From Buchnera aphidicola (Astegopteryx bambusae) (GTDB lineage Bacteria > Pseudomonadota > Gammaproteobacteria > Enterobacterales > Enterobacteriaceae), in contig NZ_CP134985.1 of assembly GCF_039365365.1 (NCBI RefSeq), positions 310,001 through 374,000 on the forward strand: 64,000 bases of DNA, written 5' to 3'. Shown piece by piece: positions 9,057 through 19,274 of the stretch. The translations under genes were made by a program, and so were the position numbers. Positions within the stretch are counted from its first letter, which is position 1. Each line of letters starts with the position of its first letter. The notes under the pieces are model-generated. The model did no database searches. It was given only the letters and a program-made list of their open reading frames with translations, and was not told the origin of the DNA.

Positions 9057-11579
9057 AAAATATTTTAAAAAAAAAGTTAAAAATGAAAAAATTAAATCCA
9101 CTAAAAATAAATTTTTTAAAAAACTCTTTAATAGAATCTTCAGCAGGAACAGGAAAAACTTTTACAATAATAATATTGTATTTAAGACTATTATTAAAAA
9201 ATAATATAAAAAATGAATATATAAAAAAAAACATAAATATAAAAAAAATATTAATATTAACTTTCACAAAATATGCTAAAAATCAAATATATGAAAGAAT
9301 AAAAGAAACAATATCAAATTTTAAAACAGATTGTATGAAAAATGATAGTAAAAATATATTTTTTAAAAAAATTATAAAACAAGAAAAATGTAAAAAAAAA
9401 CTAATTAAAAATTTATATAAACTAGAAGAAATTTTTGATAACTCTTCTATATTAACAATACATCAATTTTGTAACAAAATTATACAAAAAAAAAAATTTT
9501 TTTTTAAACAAGGATTCTATAAAAAAATTTTAGAAAATGAAGATAAACTTTTTTTTAATGCAATAATATATTTTTGGAGAAAAAATTTTTATAATATTTC
9601 TAAAGAAATTTCAAAAATAATATATTCATATTGGAAAGAACCTAAAAAAATTTTTGAAGAAACAAAAAATATATTTAAAAACAATATAAAAGTTAAATTT
9701 GATTCAGAATTTGAAAAACACAATATAAAATCATTTCATTTTAAAATAATAAAAAGAATAATAATATTAAAAAAAATATGTAAATTAAACAAAAATGAAA
9801 TAAAAAAAATAATAAAAAAATTAAAAAAAAAAAAAATAGGACATGTAAAAATACTAAGATATAAAAATAAAATAAACAATTGGTGTAAAGAAAAAACAAA
9901 AGATTACTTTATTCCTAAAGAAATAAAACAAATGATAGAAATAAAAAATATTAAAAAATATTTTTTAAAAAATAAAAAATTAAATTTTTTATATAAATAT
10001 ATTAAAAAATTTTTTAAAAAAAAATTTTTTATGAAAGAATTTATAATATATAAAATTTTACAAAAAATACCCAATATAGTAAAAATAGAAAAAAAAAACA
10101 AGTCTATAATAAATTTTGATGATTTAGTAAAAATAGTAAAAAAAAAGATTAAAAAAAATAAAAATATTTTATTATATTTAAAAAAAAAATATCCAGTTGC
10201 TATAATAGATGAATTTCAAGATACTGATTATGATCAACAAGAAATTTTGATGAAAATATATGGGAAAAATAACAAAAAAAATATTATGATAATATTTGCG
10301 GATCCAAAACAATGTATATATGATTTCCGAGGATCGAATATATTATTATATAATAAATTTAAAAAAAAAATAAAAGATAAATATTTTTTAGACACTAATT
10401 GGAGAACATCATCACAAATAATAAAATTCATAAATAATATATTTTTGAAAGTTAAAAATCCATTTGTTAACAAAAATATAATATTTAAAAAATCAAAGTA
10501 TACCAAAAAAAACAATAAAATAAAAATAATAGTAGACAAAGTTGAAAAAAAAAATTTTAAAATAATATTTTACAAAAAATCACAAATAAACTTAGAAAAA
10601 TATTTTGCATGGTCTTCAAAAAAATGTGCTAAACAAATAAAAAAATTACTATATTTAGGAAAAAAAAAAAGAGCAAAAATAAAATATCATAATAAAACTA
10701 AATTCATATCTAAAAAAGACATAGCTATATTAGTAGCAAACAAATTTGAATATTACTATATAAAAAAAACATTAAATAAATATAAAATAAAGTCATATTA
10801 TCAATTCAAAAAAATAAATATTTATAATGAAGAAGAAACAAAAGAAATATTAATATTATTAAAATCTATAATAGATTATTCTAATAAGCAAAAAATAATA
10901 AATGCAATAAGTACAAAAATAATTTCAGAAGATATAAAAAAAATTTATGATATACAAAAAAATAAAACAAAACTATTTAAAAAAATAAAAGAATTTAAAA
11001 AATATAAAAAAATTTTAAAGAAAACAGGAATATTAAATTTAATAAAATATATAATTACAAAAAATATAGTAAAAAAAAATATTTTCAACAAAGAAAAAAT
11101 AGAAAAATATATAAAAAAATATTTTTATATATCTAAATTTTTAGAAAAAAAAATGTATAAATTTAAAAAAATAAATTTATTAATACATTGGTTAGAAATT
11201 AAAATAAATCAAAAAAATGTAAATAAATACAAATATTTTAACAAAAATGAAAAAATGAATGGAATAAAAGTAATTAGCATACATAGATCTAAAGGATTAG
11301 AATATCCAATTACAATAATACCTTTTATAATGCATGTTTCAAAAAAAAATGATTTTACATACTATGACATAAAAACATATACAAAAATAATTGATTTAAA
11401 AAAAAATAATAAAAGTAAAAAAAAATTTTTAAAAGAAAAAATTTTAAATAATATAAAATTACTATATGTATCTCTTACAAGAGCAATAGTGCATTGCACA
11501 ATAATAATAGGAGTAACAAAAAATAGAAAAGGATCAAAACACACTGATGTTCATAAAAGTGGCATAGGATATATACTTC

Positions 11580-11598
11580 AAAAAAAAAAAAAAAAAAA
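11580..11598 (+). repeat. A19 homopolymer inside recB
   Basis: Nineteen consecutive A bases encode a run of lysines after ILQ in recB. It is the longest single-base run I noticed in the window. The frame as written stays open through it until 11645, while both other frames stop within about 15 bases, so any length change here would truncate the protein at once. Confidence 0.9.
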
Positions 11599-11631
11599 TT
11601 TTTTAGAATTTAAAAAAATAATAAAAAATTT

Positions 11632-11654
11632 AAAAAAAAAATTTTAAAAAAAAA
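11632..11654 (+). repeat. A10-T4-A9 tract around the recB in-frame stop
   Basis: The first recB stop (TAA, 11645-11647) lies between an A10 run (11632-11641) and an A9 run (11646-11654). One A more in the first run and one fewer in the second would bypass the stop and return to the same frame, so the stop may come from two opposite slippage events rather than from a point mutation. Confidence 0.6.
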
Positions 11655-11781
11655 TACAAAAAATAAAAAATATGAAAAATAAAAAATATAACATAAAAAA
11701 AAAATTAAAATTAAAGATAACAAGTTTTACAAAAATTATAAATAAAATAAAAAAAATAGAAAAAAAAAATAAAATAAAAAA

Positions 11782-11801
11782 TTTTTTTTTAAAAAAAAAA
11801 A
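11782..11801 (+). repeat. T9-A11 tract at the second recB frameshift
   Basis: Nine T bases (11782-11790) are followed at once by eleven A bases (11791-11801). RecB homology shifts by one base across this tract, towards the NFPRG motif. Removal of one base restores the frame. Confidence 0.8.
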
Positions 11802-12500
11802 TCTTATTTTAATATATATAATTTTCCAAGAGGAAAAATATTAGGAAAAATGTTACATGAAATATTAAAACAATTTATAAAAAATAAAAATACAAAAATT
11901 TATTGGATAAATAACAAGATAAAAAAATATAATTTAAATAAAAAATGGGCAAAAATAATATATGCATGGATGAATAATATAATTAATACAAAAATAAACA
12001 AAAACGGAATAATGTTATCAAAAATTAAAAAATACAATTTTGTGCAAGAAATGAAATTTAACATTTTTATAAAAAAAAAAATAAATGAAAATACATTTAG
12101 GTCTTTGTTTTTAAAAGATAAAAATATAAAATTTAAAATAAATAAAGGAATTATAACTGGAATTATAGATATAGTATTTATATGGAAAAAAAAATTTTAT
12201 TTAATAGATTTTAAATTTAATTATTTAGGAAATAAAAAAAAAAATTATAATGAAAATAAAATAAAAAATATTATTATAAAAAATAAATATAAAATTCAAT
12301 ATAAAATTTACTTATTAGGAATTCACAAATATTTAAAAACAAATTTAAAAAAATATAATTTTAAAAAACATTTTGGAGGCATATTTTATCTATTTTTAAG
12401 ATCTTTTACAAAAATAAGAAAAAAACAAAAATATGGAAAAATACTAATATTACCTAAAAAAAAATATATAGAAAGAATGGAAAAATTTATAATATAAAAT

Positions 12501-14261
12501 ATGAAAAACACAAAAATATTAAAAAAACTATTAAAAAAACAAATAATAAATGAAACAGAAATATTTTTATACAAACTATTAAAAAAAAATGAAAATTTAT
12601 TAGTGAAAATTATAATTATTTTATTAATTTACACATATAACACAGGACATATTTCATTAAACATAAAAAAAAAATATTCTAATAAGAATATTCCAAAAAA
12701 AATTTGGAAAAAATTTTTTAATATTAAAAATTATGATAAAATAATAGAAAACAGCAAAATTATAGGGAAAGAAACATCATACAATTTTCCAATAATATTT
12801 TATAAAAAAAAATTTTACTTTAATAAAATATTTATTATAAAAAAATTTTTTTTACCAAAAATTTTTACAAATACAAAAATAAATAAAAATATTAAAAATA
12901 TAAAAAAAATATTTAAAAAATATGATAACAATAAATTAAATAAATTACAAAAAATATCAGTAATAATGTCAATTATAAAAAAAATTATATTTATAATTGG
13001 AAATCCAGGAACTGGCAAAACCACTGTAATTTCATCAATAATTTTTTTTATTTTAAAAATATGTAAAAAAATAAAAAAAATTAAAATAGCAGCTATGACC
13101 GGTAGAGCAGCACATCATATGTTAAATTCCATAAAAAAAAATTTATCTAAATTAAAAATTAAAAAAAATGAAAAACAAAATATTCCAGACAAATCTTATA
13201 CAATACATAGATTGTTAAAAATTAAATCAGAAATAACATATGTTAAATTTAATAAAAACAAAAAAATAAATGCAGATCTATTAATAATAGATGAAGCATC
13301 TATGATAACTCCAATATTATTTCAAAATTTAATAGAATCTACAAAAAAAAATACAAAAATAATTTTTTTAGGAGATTTTAATCAACTTCCACCAATAAAT
13401 GAAATAAATATTTTTAAATATTTATGTAAGAATTTAAACAACCAATTTAGTAATAATATGTCAAAAATGTTAAAATATATTATAAATTATAAAAACAAAT
13501 GTAAAAAAAAAAATACTATAATAAATGATCATGTATGTATATTAAAAAAAAAATATAGATTCACAAAAAAATCTGGTATACAAAAAATTTCAAATATGAT
13601 ATTAAAAAATGATATTGAAAATATAAGAAAAGAAATAAAAAAAAATGAATTAAATGACGTAATTTTTAAAGAAATTAAAAATTTTAGCCAATATAAAAAC
13701 ATGATAAAAATAATAATAAGAAAATATAAGAAATATTGGCAATCTATAAAAAAAAAAAATAATCCTAAAAATATATTAAAAGAATTTAATAATATAAGAA
13801 TACTTTGCGCAATAAAAAATGGTCCATTTGGCACAAAAGAAATAAATAAAAATATAAAAAAAATGATGATAAATCAAAAAATAATAAATAAAAATAAAAA
13901 ATGGTATATAGGAAAGCCAATAATGATAAAAAAAAATCAAAAAAATTTAAATATATTCAATGGATATATAGGAATATTATTATATGATAAAAATAAAAAA
14001 AAAAAATTTTTTTTTATAACAAATGACAATAATATAATTAAATTACCTACTTACGTAATAAAAAATTATGAAACATCATGGTCATCAACAATACATAAAT
14101 CTCAAGGATCAGAATTTAATGAAACTATAATAATAATACCAAATAAAAAAAAAAATTTTTTAAGCAAAAATTTAATATACACAGGAATAACAAGAACTAG
14201 AAAAAAAACAATTATTTTTTCAAACAAAAAAACATTTATAAAATCTATTCAAAATAAATAA
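12501..14261 (+). CDS. recD: Exodeoxyribonuclease V alpha chain RecD
   Basis: RecD is the 5'-3' helicase motor of RecBCD. The gene encodes 586 residues without interruption (E. coli 608). Visible motifs are Walker A GNPGTGKTT near residue 170, the TGRAAH motif, Walker B IDEASMI near residue 264, GDFNQLPP, and the C-terminal HKSQGSEF and YTGITRTRKK motifs of superfamily 1B helicases. The start ATG lies three bases after the recB stop, so translation is probably coupled. In E. coli argA follows recD; here the tRNA-fMet gene begins two bases after the recD stop. RecD is intact although both of its partners are interrupted. Confidence 0.95.
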   Translation: MKNTKILKKLLKKQIINETEIFLYKLLKKNENLLVKIIIILLIYTYNTGHISLNIKKKYSNKNIPKKIWKKFFNIKNYDKIIENSKIIGKETSYNFPIIFYKKKFYFNKIFIIKKFFLPKIFTNTKINKNIKNIKKIFKKYDNNKLNKLQKISVIMSIIKKIIFIIGNPGTGKTTVISSIIFFILKICKKIKKIKIAAMTGRAAHHMLNSIKKNLSKLKIKKNEKQNIPDKSYTIHRLLKIKSEITYVKFNKNKKINADLLIIDEASMITPILFQNLIESTKKNTKIIFLGDFNQLPPINEINIFKYLCKNLNNQFSNNMSKMLKYIINYKNKCKKKNTIINDHVCILKKKYRFTKKSGIQKISNMILKNDIENIRKEIKKNELNDVIFKEIKNFSQYKNMIKIIIRKYKKYWQSIKKKNNPKNILKEFNNIRILCAIKNGPFGTKEINKNIKKMMINQKIINKNKKWYIGKPIMIKKNQKNLNIFNGYIGILLYDKNKKKKFFFITNDNNIIKLPTYVIKNYETSWSSTIHKSQGSEFNETIIIIPNKKKNFLSKNLIYTGITRTRKKTIIFSNKKTFIKSIQNK

Positions 14262-14262
14262 T

Positions 14263-14339
<77 letters not shown>

Positions 14340-14373
14340 AATGTAAAAAAATTATAAAGTATATAATTTAATT

Positions 14374-14401
14374 ATTATACATTTTTTAAAATATTATGCA
14401 A
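14374..14401 (-). promoter_or_regulatory. Putative sigma-70 promoter of tRNA-fMet
   Basis: On the minus strand TTGCAT (14396-14401) and TATAAT (14374-14379) are 16 bases apart. The expected transcription start is near 14367, about 28 bases before the tRNA. A second TATAAT (14351-14356) lies closer but has no evident -35 box. In DNA this A+T-rich, matches can be accidental; the position and spacing support it. Confidence 0.5.
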
Positions 14402-14457
14402 TACTAAATATAAATAAAAAATAAATAAAAATTTTTTTATAAATTAGGATTTGTAAC

Positions 14458-14877
14458 ATGAAATCAAGAAGAAAAGCTAGAAAATGTGCAGTTCAATTAT
14501 TATATTCATGGCAAATATCAAAAAATTATATAAAAGATATAGAAACACAATTTGTTAAAGAAAAAAAAACAAGGGGGGCTGATTTAATTTATTTTCATGA
14601 AATAATTTCCGGAATATCAAAAAATTATATATATTTAGATAATTTAATAAAAAAATATTTGTCTAACAAAATAAACAAAATAGGGCAAATAGAAAAAGCA
14701 ATATTAAGAATTTCTTTTTATGAATTAACAAAAAGATATGATATACCTTATAAAGTCACTATAAATGAGAGTATAGAATTGGCTAAGTACTTTGGATCTG
14801 AAAAAAGTCATAAATTTATAAATGGTATTTTAGACAAAGCAGCATTTTATATAAGATCAAAAAAAAATATATTATAA
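14458..14877 (+). CDS. nusB: Transcription antitermination factor NusB
   Basis: A 139-residue protein, exactly the length of E. coli NusB. It begins with the typical [16 protein letters not shown] helix and ends with the conserved [15 protein letters not shown] and [10 protein letters not shown] segments. NusB pairs with NusE, the ribosomal protein S10 (encoded at 55435), to bind boxA RNA and prevent termination in rRNA operons. The riboflavin genes that often flank nusB in gammaproteobacteria are not next to it here. Confidence 0.97.
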   Translation: MKSRRKARKCAVQLLYSWQISKNYIKDIETQFVKEKKTRGADLIYFHEIISGISKNYIYLDNLIKKYLSNKINKIGQIEKAILRISFYELTKRYDIPYKVTINESIELAKYFGSEKSHKFINGILDKAAFYIRSKKNIL

Positions 14878-15112
14878 AAAAAATATTTTGTATAAAAAAA
14901 TATATTTATTATATATAAAAAATTTTTCCATATGAATATATTTTAATTATATAAAAATTTTTACAATATAAATTGTGTAAACAATATAATGTTTAAAAAA
15001 ATATTTTTTATAATTTATAAAAAATTAAATATAATATTAATTAAATTAATAAAAATGTATAAATAAAATAATATAAAATACATTGGAATTAAATATATAT
15101 AAAGTAAATAAT

Positions 15113-15127
15113 ACTAATATTATTAGT
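15113..15127. repeat. Short palindrome upstream of tusE
   Basis: ACTAATA and its exact complement TATTAGT flank one T, giving a 15-base dyad about 30 bases before the tusE start. It could be an operator-like site, but short A+T palindromes are expected by chance here. The rest of the 281-base gap between nusB and tusE shows nothing recognisable. Confidence 0.25.
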
Positions 15128-15158
15128 GTAAATTAATTAAATAAAAAAATATAAACAT

Positions 15159-15461
15159 ATGAAAAATAATATATTTGATAAAAACGGACATTTAAAAAAA
15201 TATAAAAATTGGAATACAAAAATTGCAAAAAAAATAGCAAAAAAAGAAAAAATAAAATTAAAAAAAATACACTGGAAAATAATAAAAATAATTAGAAAAT
15301 TTTATTCAAAATTTGAAAGAATGCCATCTATTTTAATGGTATATAAAATATTAAAAAAAGAAACAAATAAAACAATATATATAAATAAATTATTTAATAA
15401 TAATTTTATTAAAATATCTAGCAAAATTTCAGGAATACCAAAACAAAATATATGTATGTAA
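15159..15461 (+). CDS. tusE: Sulfurtransferase TusE
   Basis: A 100-residue protein of the DsrC/TusE family (E. coli 109). The helix-turn-helix-like core shows HWKIIKIIRKFYSKF, aligned with HWEVVRFVRDFYLEF of E. coli. The penultimate cysteine near the end (PKQNICM) is kept; it receives sulfur from TusD and hands it to MnmA for 2-thiolation of tRNA U34. The gene stands alone, facing the end of cyoE ten bases away. Together with tusA and tusBCD the whole relay between IscS and MnmA is encoded in this window. Confidence 0.95.
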   Translation: MKNNIFDKNGHLKKYKNWNTKIAKKIAKKEKIKLKKIHWKIIKIIRKFYSKFERMPSILMVYKILKKETNKTIYINKLFNNNFIKISSKISGIPKQNICM

Positions 15462-15471
15462 AAATACATTT

Positions 15472-16332
15472 TTATAAATTTTTATAAGAAATAAATAAAC
15501 TTATCATAAAATTAGACAATACAGAAATTAAAAAGGAAATATAAAAAAATTTTTTATTTTTATAAAAATATCCTAATAAAATATATAGTAACCAAAAAAA
15601 ATTAATTATAATAAAAAATATTATATATATTAATTTTAAAACATCATAAAAATACAAAAAACTAGTACATATTGTAAATAATATTATAAAAAAAGAAGTA
15701 AACACAGTAGAAAAAAAAATATTTTTTTTTAAAGGAAGTATTGGAATTTTAGCATTTTTGTAATCTTTTATTCTAAACATAGCAATAGAACAAAAGTGTG
15801 GTATTTGCCATAAAAAAAAAATTAAAAAAAATATAAAAAAAATTAAATTTATTTTTTTAGAAGATGAATAATATCCTATTATAGGAGGCATTGCACCTGA
15901 AATGCTTCCTATAAATAAAGAAAAAGTTGATTTTTTTTTAAAAATAAAACTATATAAAAACACGTAAATAAAAAAACCTAAAAAAGATAAAAAAAAAGAA
16001 AAATGATCTACATAATAAAATAGAATAAAAAATCCTATAAATAATAAAAAACATGCATAATAAATAGCATTTTTTATAGAAATTTTTTTTCTAACTAATA
16101 CTCTATTTTTTGTTCTGTTCATATTTTTATCAATTTCTATATCAATTAAATTATTACATACACAACTTCCAGAAATTACTAAAAACAATCCTATAAAAGT
16201 TAACAAAAACAAATTTAATTTAAAATTTCTATCAGAAGCAAAAATAAAACAAGCGGAAAATGGTATTAAATTACCAAAAACTATTCCTGGTTTAATAATT
16301 TGTAAATAATATTTAATTTTTTGTAATATCAT
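15472..16332 (-). CDS. cyoE: Protoheme IX farnesyltransferase (heme O synthase)
   Basis: A 286-residue polytopic membrane protein (E. coli 296), the last gene of the cyo operon. It attaches a farnesyl group to heme b to make heme O for the bo oxidase. The two prenyltransferase motifs are seen: NNLIDIEIDKNMNRTKNR near residue 60 and FRIKDYKNAKIPILP near residue 190. About eight hydrophobic spans can be counted. The gene begins 2 bases after the cyoD stop and converges on tusE. Confidence 0.96.
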   Translation of the reverse strand: MILQKIKYYLQIIKPGIVFGNLIPFSACFIFASDRNFKLNLFLLTFIGLFLVISGSCVCNNLIDIEIDKNMNRTKNRVLVRKKISIKNAIYYACFLLFIGFFILFYYVDHFSFFLSFLGFFIYVFLYSFIFKKKSTFSLFIGSISGAMPPIIGYYSSSKKINLIFFIFFLIFFLWQIPHFCSIAMFRIKDYKNAKIPILPLKKNIFFSTVFTSFFIILFTICTSFLYFYDVLKLIYIIFFIIINFFWLLYILLGYFYKNKKFFYISFLISVLSNFMISLFISYKNL

Positions 16333-16334
16333 AT

Positions 16335-16649
16335 TTAATTTATCATAATTCTATTATGCAAACTTAACATAATAAATCTAGATCCAAAAATTATTATAAA
16401 AATTATTATTAAAGAAAATATTATAGTAATAATATTATAATATTCCTCATCATTTTTATATTTTATGTGTAGAAAAATATTAAAATACAATACTAATTGT
16501 GCAATAGAAAAAAATAATATTATTACATAATTATACAATTTTGAAAAAATATTATTTACTATTAAAAAAATCGAAAAAGTTAAAATTATTAAAGAAAAAA
16601 ATAATCCAACAAAATATTTTAAAATTTCTTTTTTAATATAATTATTCAT
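16335..16649 (-). CDS. cyoD: Cytochrome bo oxidase subunit IV
   Basis: A 104-residue hydrophobic protein with three membrane spans, of family length (E. coli CyoD is 109). The sequence is diverged but keeps the IFLHIKY pattern near the second span. Subunit IV has no redox centre and helps assembly of the copper site in subunit I. It overlaps the end of cyoC by four bases and precedes cyoE, the order of the E. coli operon, which makes the assignment safe. Confidence 0.92.
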   Translation of the reverse strand: MNNYIKKEILKYFVGLFFSLIILTFSIFLIVNNIFSKLYNYVIILFFSIAQLVLYFNIFLHIKYKNDEEYYNIITIIFSLIIIFIIIFGSRFIMLSLHNRIMIN

Positions 16650-17269
16650 TTTATAAATCCATATAAATATACAAAATTAAATATAAACATCCAAACAATA
16701 TCCAAAAAATGCCAAAATAATCCTAAGCAAAAAAACTGAGTATACAAATTTTTTTCAAAATATCTAAATTTAAATCTAAATAACATAAAAACTATCCAAA
16801 ATAAACCAAATAAAATATGAAAAGCATGTAATATTAATAAAGAAAAAAAAGACGAAAAAAATCCATTTCTTGATAAAAAAAAATTAATTTTTGATAAATT
16901 TATCAACTCATGAATTTCCATAAAAATAAAACATAATCCAAATGAAAATGTGCAAAATATCAAAAAATAAAAATAAATATTTTTTTTATATTTTAAAAAA
17001 ACCATTGCAACACTATAAAAAAAAGAACTTAATAATAAAATAATAGTTTCTGCAAATACATAATATATATTAACTGTATTATCATAAAAAATTTTACAAT
17101 TATAATTATAAGAAATTATAAAATATACTGAAAAAAATACAGAAAATAGTATACAATCACTCATCAAATAAATTAAAAAACCAAATACTACATTTGAATT
17201 AATAATTTTGTTAAAAAAATTATTTTTTAATTTATTTTTTTCTTTTTCTAAAAAACTATTTTTATTCAT
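16646..17269 (-). CDS. cyoC: Cytochrome bo oxidase subunit III
   Basis: A 207-residue membrane protein with five spans (E. coli CyoC is 204). Conserved features are the start of the first span (FGFLIYLMSDCILF), the HAFHILFGLFWI segment and the C-terminal LFWHFLDIVWMFIF motif typical of heme-copper oxidase subunit III. It contains no redox centre. It overlaps cyoD by four bases (ATGA type), implying translational coupling. Confidence 0.95.
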   Translation of the reverse strand: MNKNSFLEKEKNKLKNNFFNKIINSNVVFGFLIYLMSDCILFSVFFSVYFIISYNYNCKIFYDNTVNIYYVFAETIILLLSSFFYSVAMVFLKYKKNIYFYFLIFCTFSFGLCFIFMEIHELINLSKINFFLSRNGFFSSFFSLLILHAFHILFGLFWIVFMLFRFKFRYFEKNLYTQFFCLGLFWHFLDIVWMFIFNFVYLYGFIK

Positions 17270-17291
17270 GTAAATAACCTATTAAAATATA

Positions 17292-19247
17292 TTAAAATTT
17301 CTTTTTATTACAATTTTTAGACTTAATAAAAATATCTTTTCTATTATAAAAAAAATTTTTTATTAAAAAACAAAAAACAAAAAATATAGATAGCAAAAAC
17401 ATCCAAAAAATTTTCCACACAGCTGAAAATCCTAAAAAAATAGAAAATACACCTATAAAAAAACCAATTGAAGTATTTTTTGGAACATAAAATCCATTAA
17501 AATTATTAACATATTCAAAAATATTTTTATTTTTATTTTCCCAAAATTGATCTATACATTTTACTTTAGGTAAATGCATAAAATTATAAAATTTTGGGGG
17601 GGATGAAACAGACCATTCTAAAGTTCTACCATTCCAAGGATCAGAAACATTCTGATTAAAAAATTCTTTATTCTTAAAAGATACATAAAATTGAATAATT
17701 TGAAATATTATTCCAAAAAGAATTAAAATAGCTCCTATTAAGGATATTAATAAAAGATTATGAAATTCAAAATCTATATTTTGACTTATTCTTCTTGTCA
17801 TACCTAAAAAACCTAAAATATATATTGGAATAAAAGTAACAAAAAATCCTATTATCCAAAAATAAAAAGATATTTTTCCAAATTTTTCATTTAATGAAAA
17901 TCCAAACATTTTTGGAAACCAATAATTTATTCCAGCAAAACAACCAAAAACAACTCCACCTATAATAACATTATGAAAATGAGCTACTAAAAATAAACTG
18001 TTATGCAATATAAAATCTGCAGCTGGTAGAGACAAAATTATTCCAGACATCCCACCAAAAGAAAAAGTAATTATAAATCCAATTGTCCACAGCATAGAAG
18101 AATGCATCTTAATGTTTCCTCTATACATAGTAAATATCCAATTAAAAACTTTTACACCAGTAGGAATTGCGATTATCATAGTTGCTATTCCAAAAAATGT
18201 ATTTACACTATATCCTGACCCCATAGTAAAAAAATGATGAGCCCATACCATAAATGATAATAATGTAATTGATAAACTAGCCCATACTAATGAAGTATAT
18301 CCAAATAAACGTTTTCTAGAAAAAGTAGATACTATTTCAGAAAAAATTCCAAAAGCAGGTAATATTAAAATATAAACCTCTGGGTGACCCCAAATCCAAA
18401 TTAAATTTATATACATCATTGGATTTCCACCAAAATCATTAGTAAATATATGAAAATTAAAATATCTATCTAAAGTTAATAATAATATTGTAGCTGTTAA
18501 AACTGGAAAAGAAGAAACTATTAAAATACTAGAACACAAAGATGTCCATGTAAATATAGGCATTTTAAATAATGTCATTCCAACAGTACGCATTTTTAAA
18601 ATTGTTACTATAAAATTTATTCCAGTTAATAATGTTCCTATTCCAGAAATTTGTAAACTCCAAATCCAATAATCTATTCCTACTCCTGGACTGTATTTTA
18701 TTTCAGATAATGGTGGATATGATAACCATCCAGATGATGCAAATCTTCCAACAAACAAAGATATATTAACTAATATAGCTCCACTAACGGTTAACCAAAA
18801 ACTTAAATTATTTAAAAATGGAAAAGCTAAATCCCTTGACCCTATTTGCAATGGTACAACAAAATTCATTAATCCAATTATTAAAGGCATTGCTACAAAA
18901 AAAATCATTATGACACCATGCACTGTAAATATCTGATCATAATGATAGGATGGCAAAAATCCACTTTTATTATATAAACTTTGATAAGAGGACAAAAATT
19001 GCTGACTTTTCATCATAATAGCATCTATAAATCCTCTAAAAAACATTATCAAACCTAATATAATATACATAATTCCTATTTTTTTATGATCTACTGAAGT
19101 TATCCATTCTTTCCAAAAATATTTCCATTTATTAAATTTTGTCATAAAATATAAAAATATGCTAAAACATGTAAATAATACAAAAAATGTAAAAACTATT
19201 ATAGGTTCATCAAAGGGAATATCAGATAAAGTTAGTTTTCCAAACAT
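17292..19247 (-). CDS. cyoB: Cytochrome bo ubiquinol oxidase subunit I
   Basis: A 651-residue protein (E. coli CyoB 663), the catalytic subunit holding heme b, heme o and CuB. All expected ligand motifs are present: FTVHGVIM for the low-spin heme, [12 protein letters not shown] with the His-Tyr pair, HHFFTMG for CuB, and HFHNVIIGG for both hemes. The K-channel lysine lies in PTGVKVF. It oxidises ubiquinol, reduces oxygen to water and pumps protons. This appears to be the respiratory terminus of the cell. The C-terminal tail is shorter and more diverged than in E. coli. Confidence 0.98.
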   Translation of the reverse strand: MFGKLTLSDIPFDEPIIVFTFFVLFTCFSIFLYFMTKFNKWKYFWKEWITSVDHKKIGIMYIILGLIMFFRGFIDAIMMKSQQFLSSYQSLYNKSGFLPSYHYDQIFTVHGVIMIFFVAMPLIIGLMNFVVPLQIGSRDLAFPFLNNLSFWLTVSGAILVNISLFVGRFASSGWLSYPPLSEIKYSPGVGIDYWIWSLQISGIGTLLTGINFIVTILKMRTVGMTLFKMPIFTWTSLCSSILIVSSFPVLTATILLLTLDRYFNFHIFTNDFGGNPMMYINLIWIWGHPEVYILILPAFGIFSEIVSTFSRKRLFGYTSLVWASLSITLLSFMVWAHHFFTMGSGYSVNTFFGIATMIIAIPTGVKVFNWIFTMYRGNIKMHSSMLWTIGFIITFSFGGMSGIILSLPAADFILHNSLFLVAHFHNVIIGGVVFGCFAGINYWFPKMFGFSLNEKFGKISFYFWIIGFFVTFIPIYILGFLGMTRRISQNIDFEFHNLLLISLIGAILILFGIIFQIIQFYVSFKNKEFFNQNVSDPWNGRTLEWSVSSPPKFYNFMHLPKVKCIDQFWENKNKNIFEYVNNFNGFYVPKNTSIGFFIGVFSIFLGFSAVWKIFWMFLLSIFFVFCFLIKNFFYNRKDIFIKSKNCNKKKF

Positions 19248-19274
19248 TCTTATATCTCCAAATATATAAAAAAA

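Larger units (their letters stand above)
9083..12497 (+). pseudogene. recB: Exodeoxyribonuclease V beta chain RecB, interrupted by a stop and a frameshift
   Basis: RecB is the 3'-5' helicase and nuclease subunit of RecBCD. The helicase part is open from 9083 to a TAA at 11645. It has Walker A SAGTGKTF near residue 18, Walker B IDEFQDTD near residue 374, and a motif VI region LYVSLTRA. Homology resumes in the same frame at about 11648 (with ITSFTKI, like the E. coli VTSYSGL) and then moves by one base at 11791-11801 into a frame reading NFPRGKILGKMLHE. That frame holds the intact nuclease domain, with GIIDIVF and LIDFKFNYLG, and ends at 12497. With the shift corrected, about 1137 codons are present (E. 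coli 1180). The conserved motifs suggest a recent break or slippage rescue. recD starts three bases later. Confidence 0.8.

Noticed and set aside
11850-12497. A separate small nuclease gene
   Set aside because: Homology continues upstream of the ATG (NFPRGKILGK), as in full-length RecB, so it is the 3' part of recB. Independent translation remains possible but is not the simplest reading.
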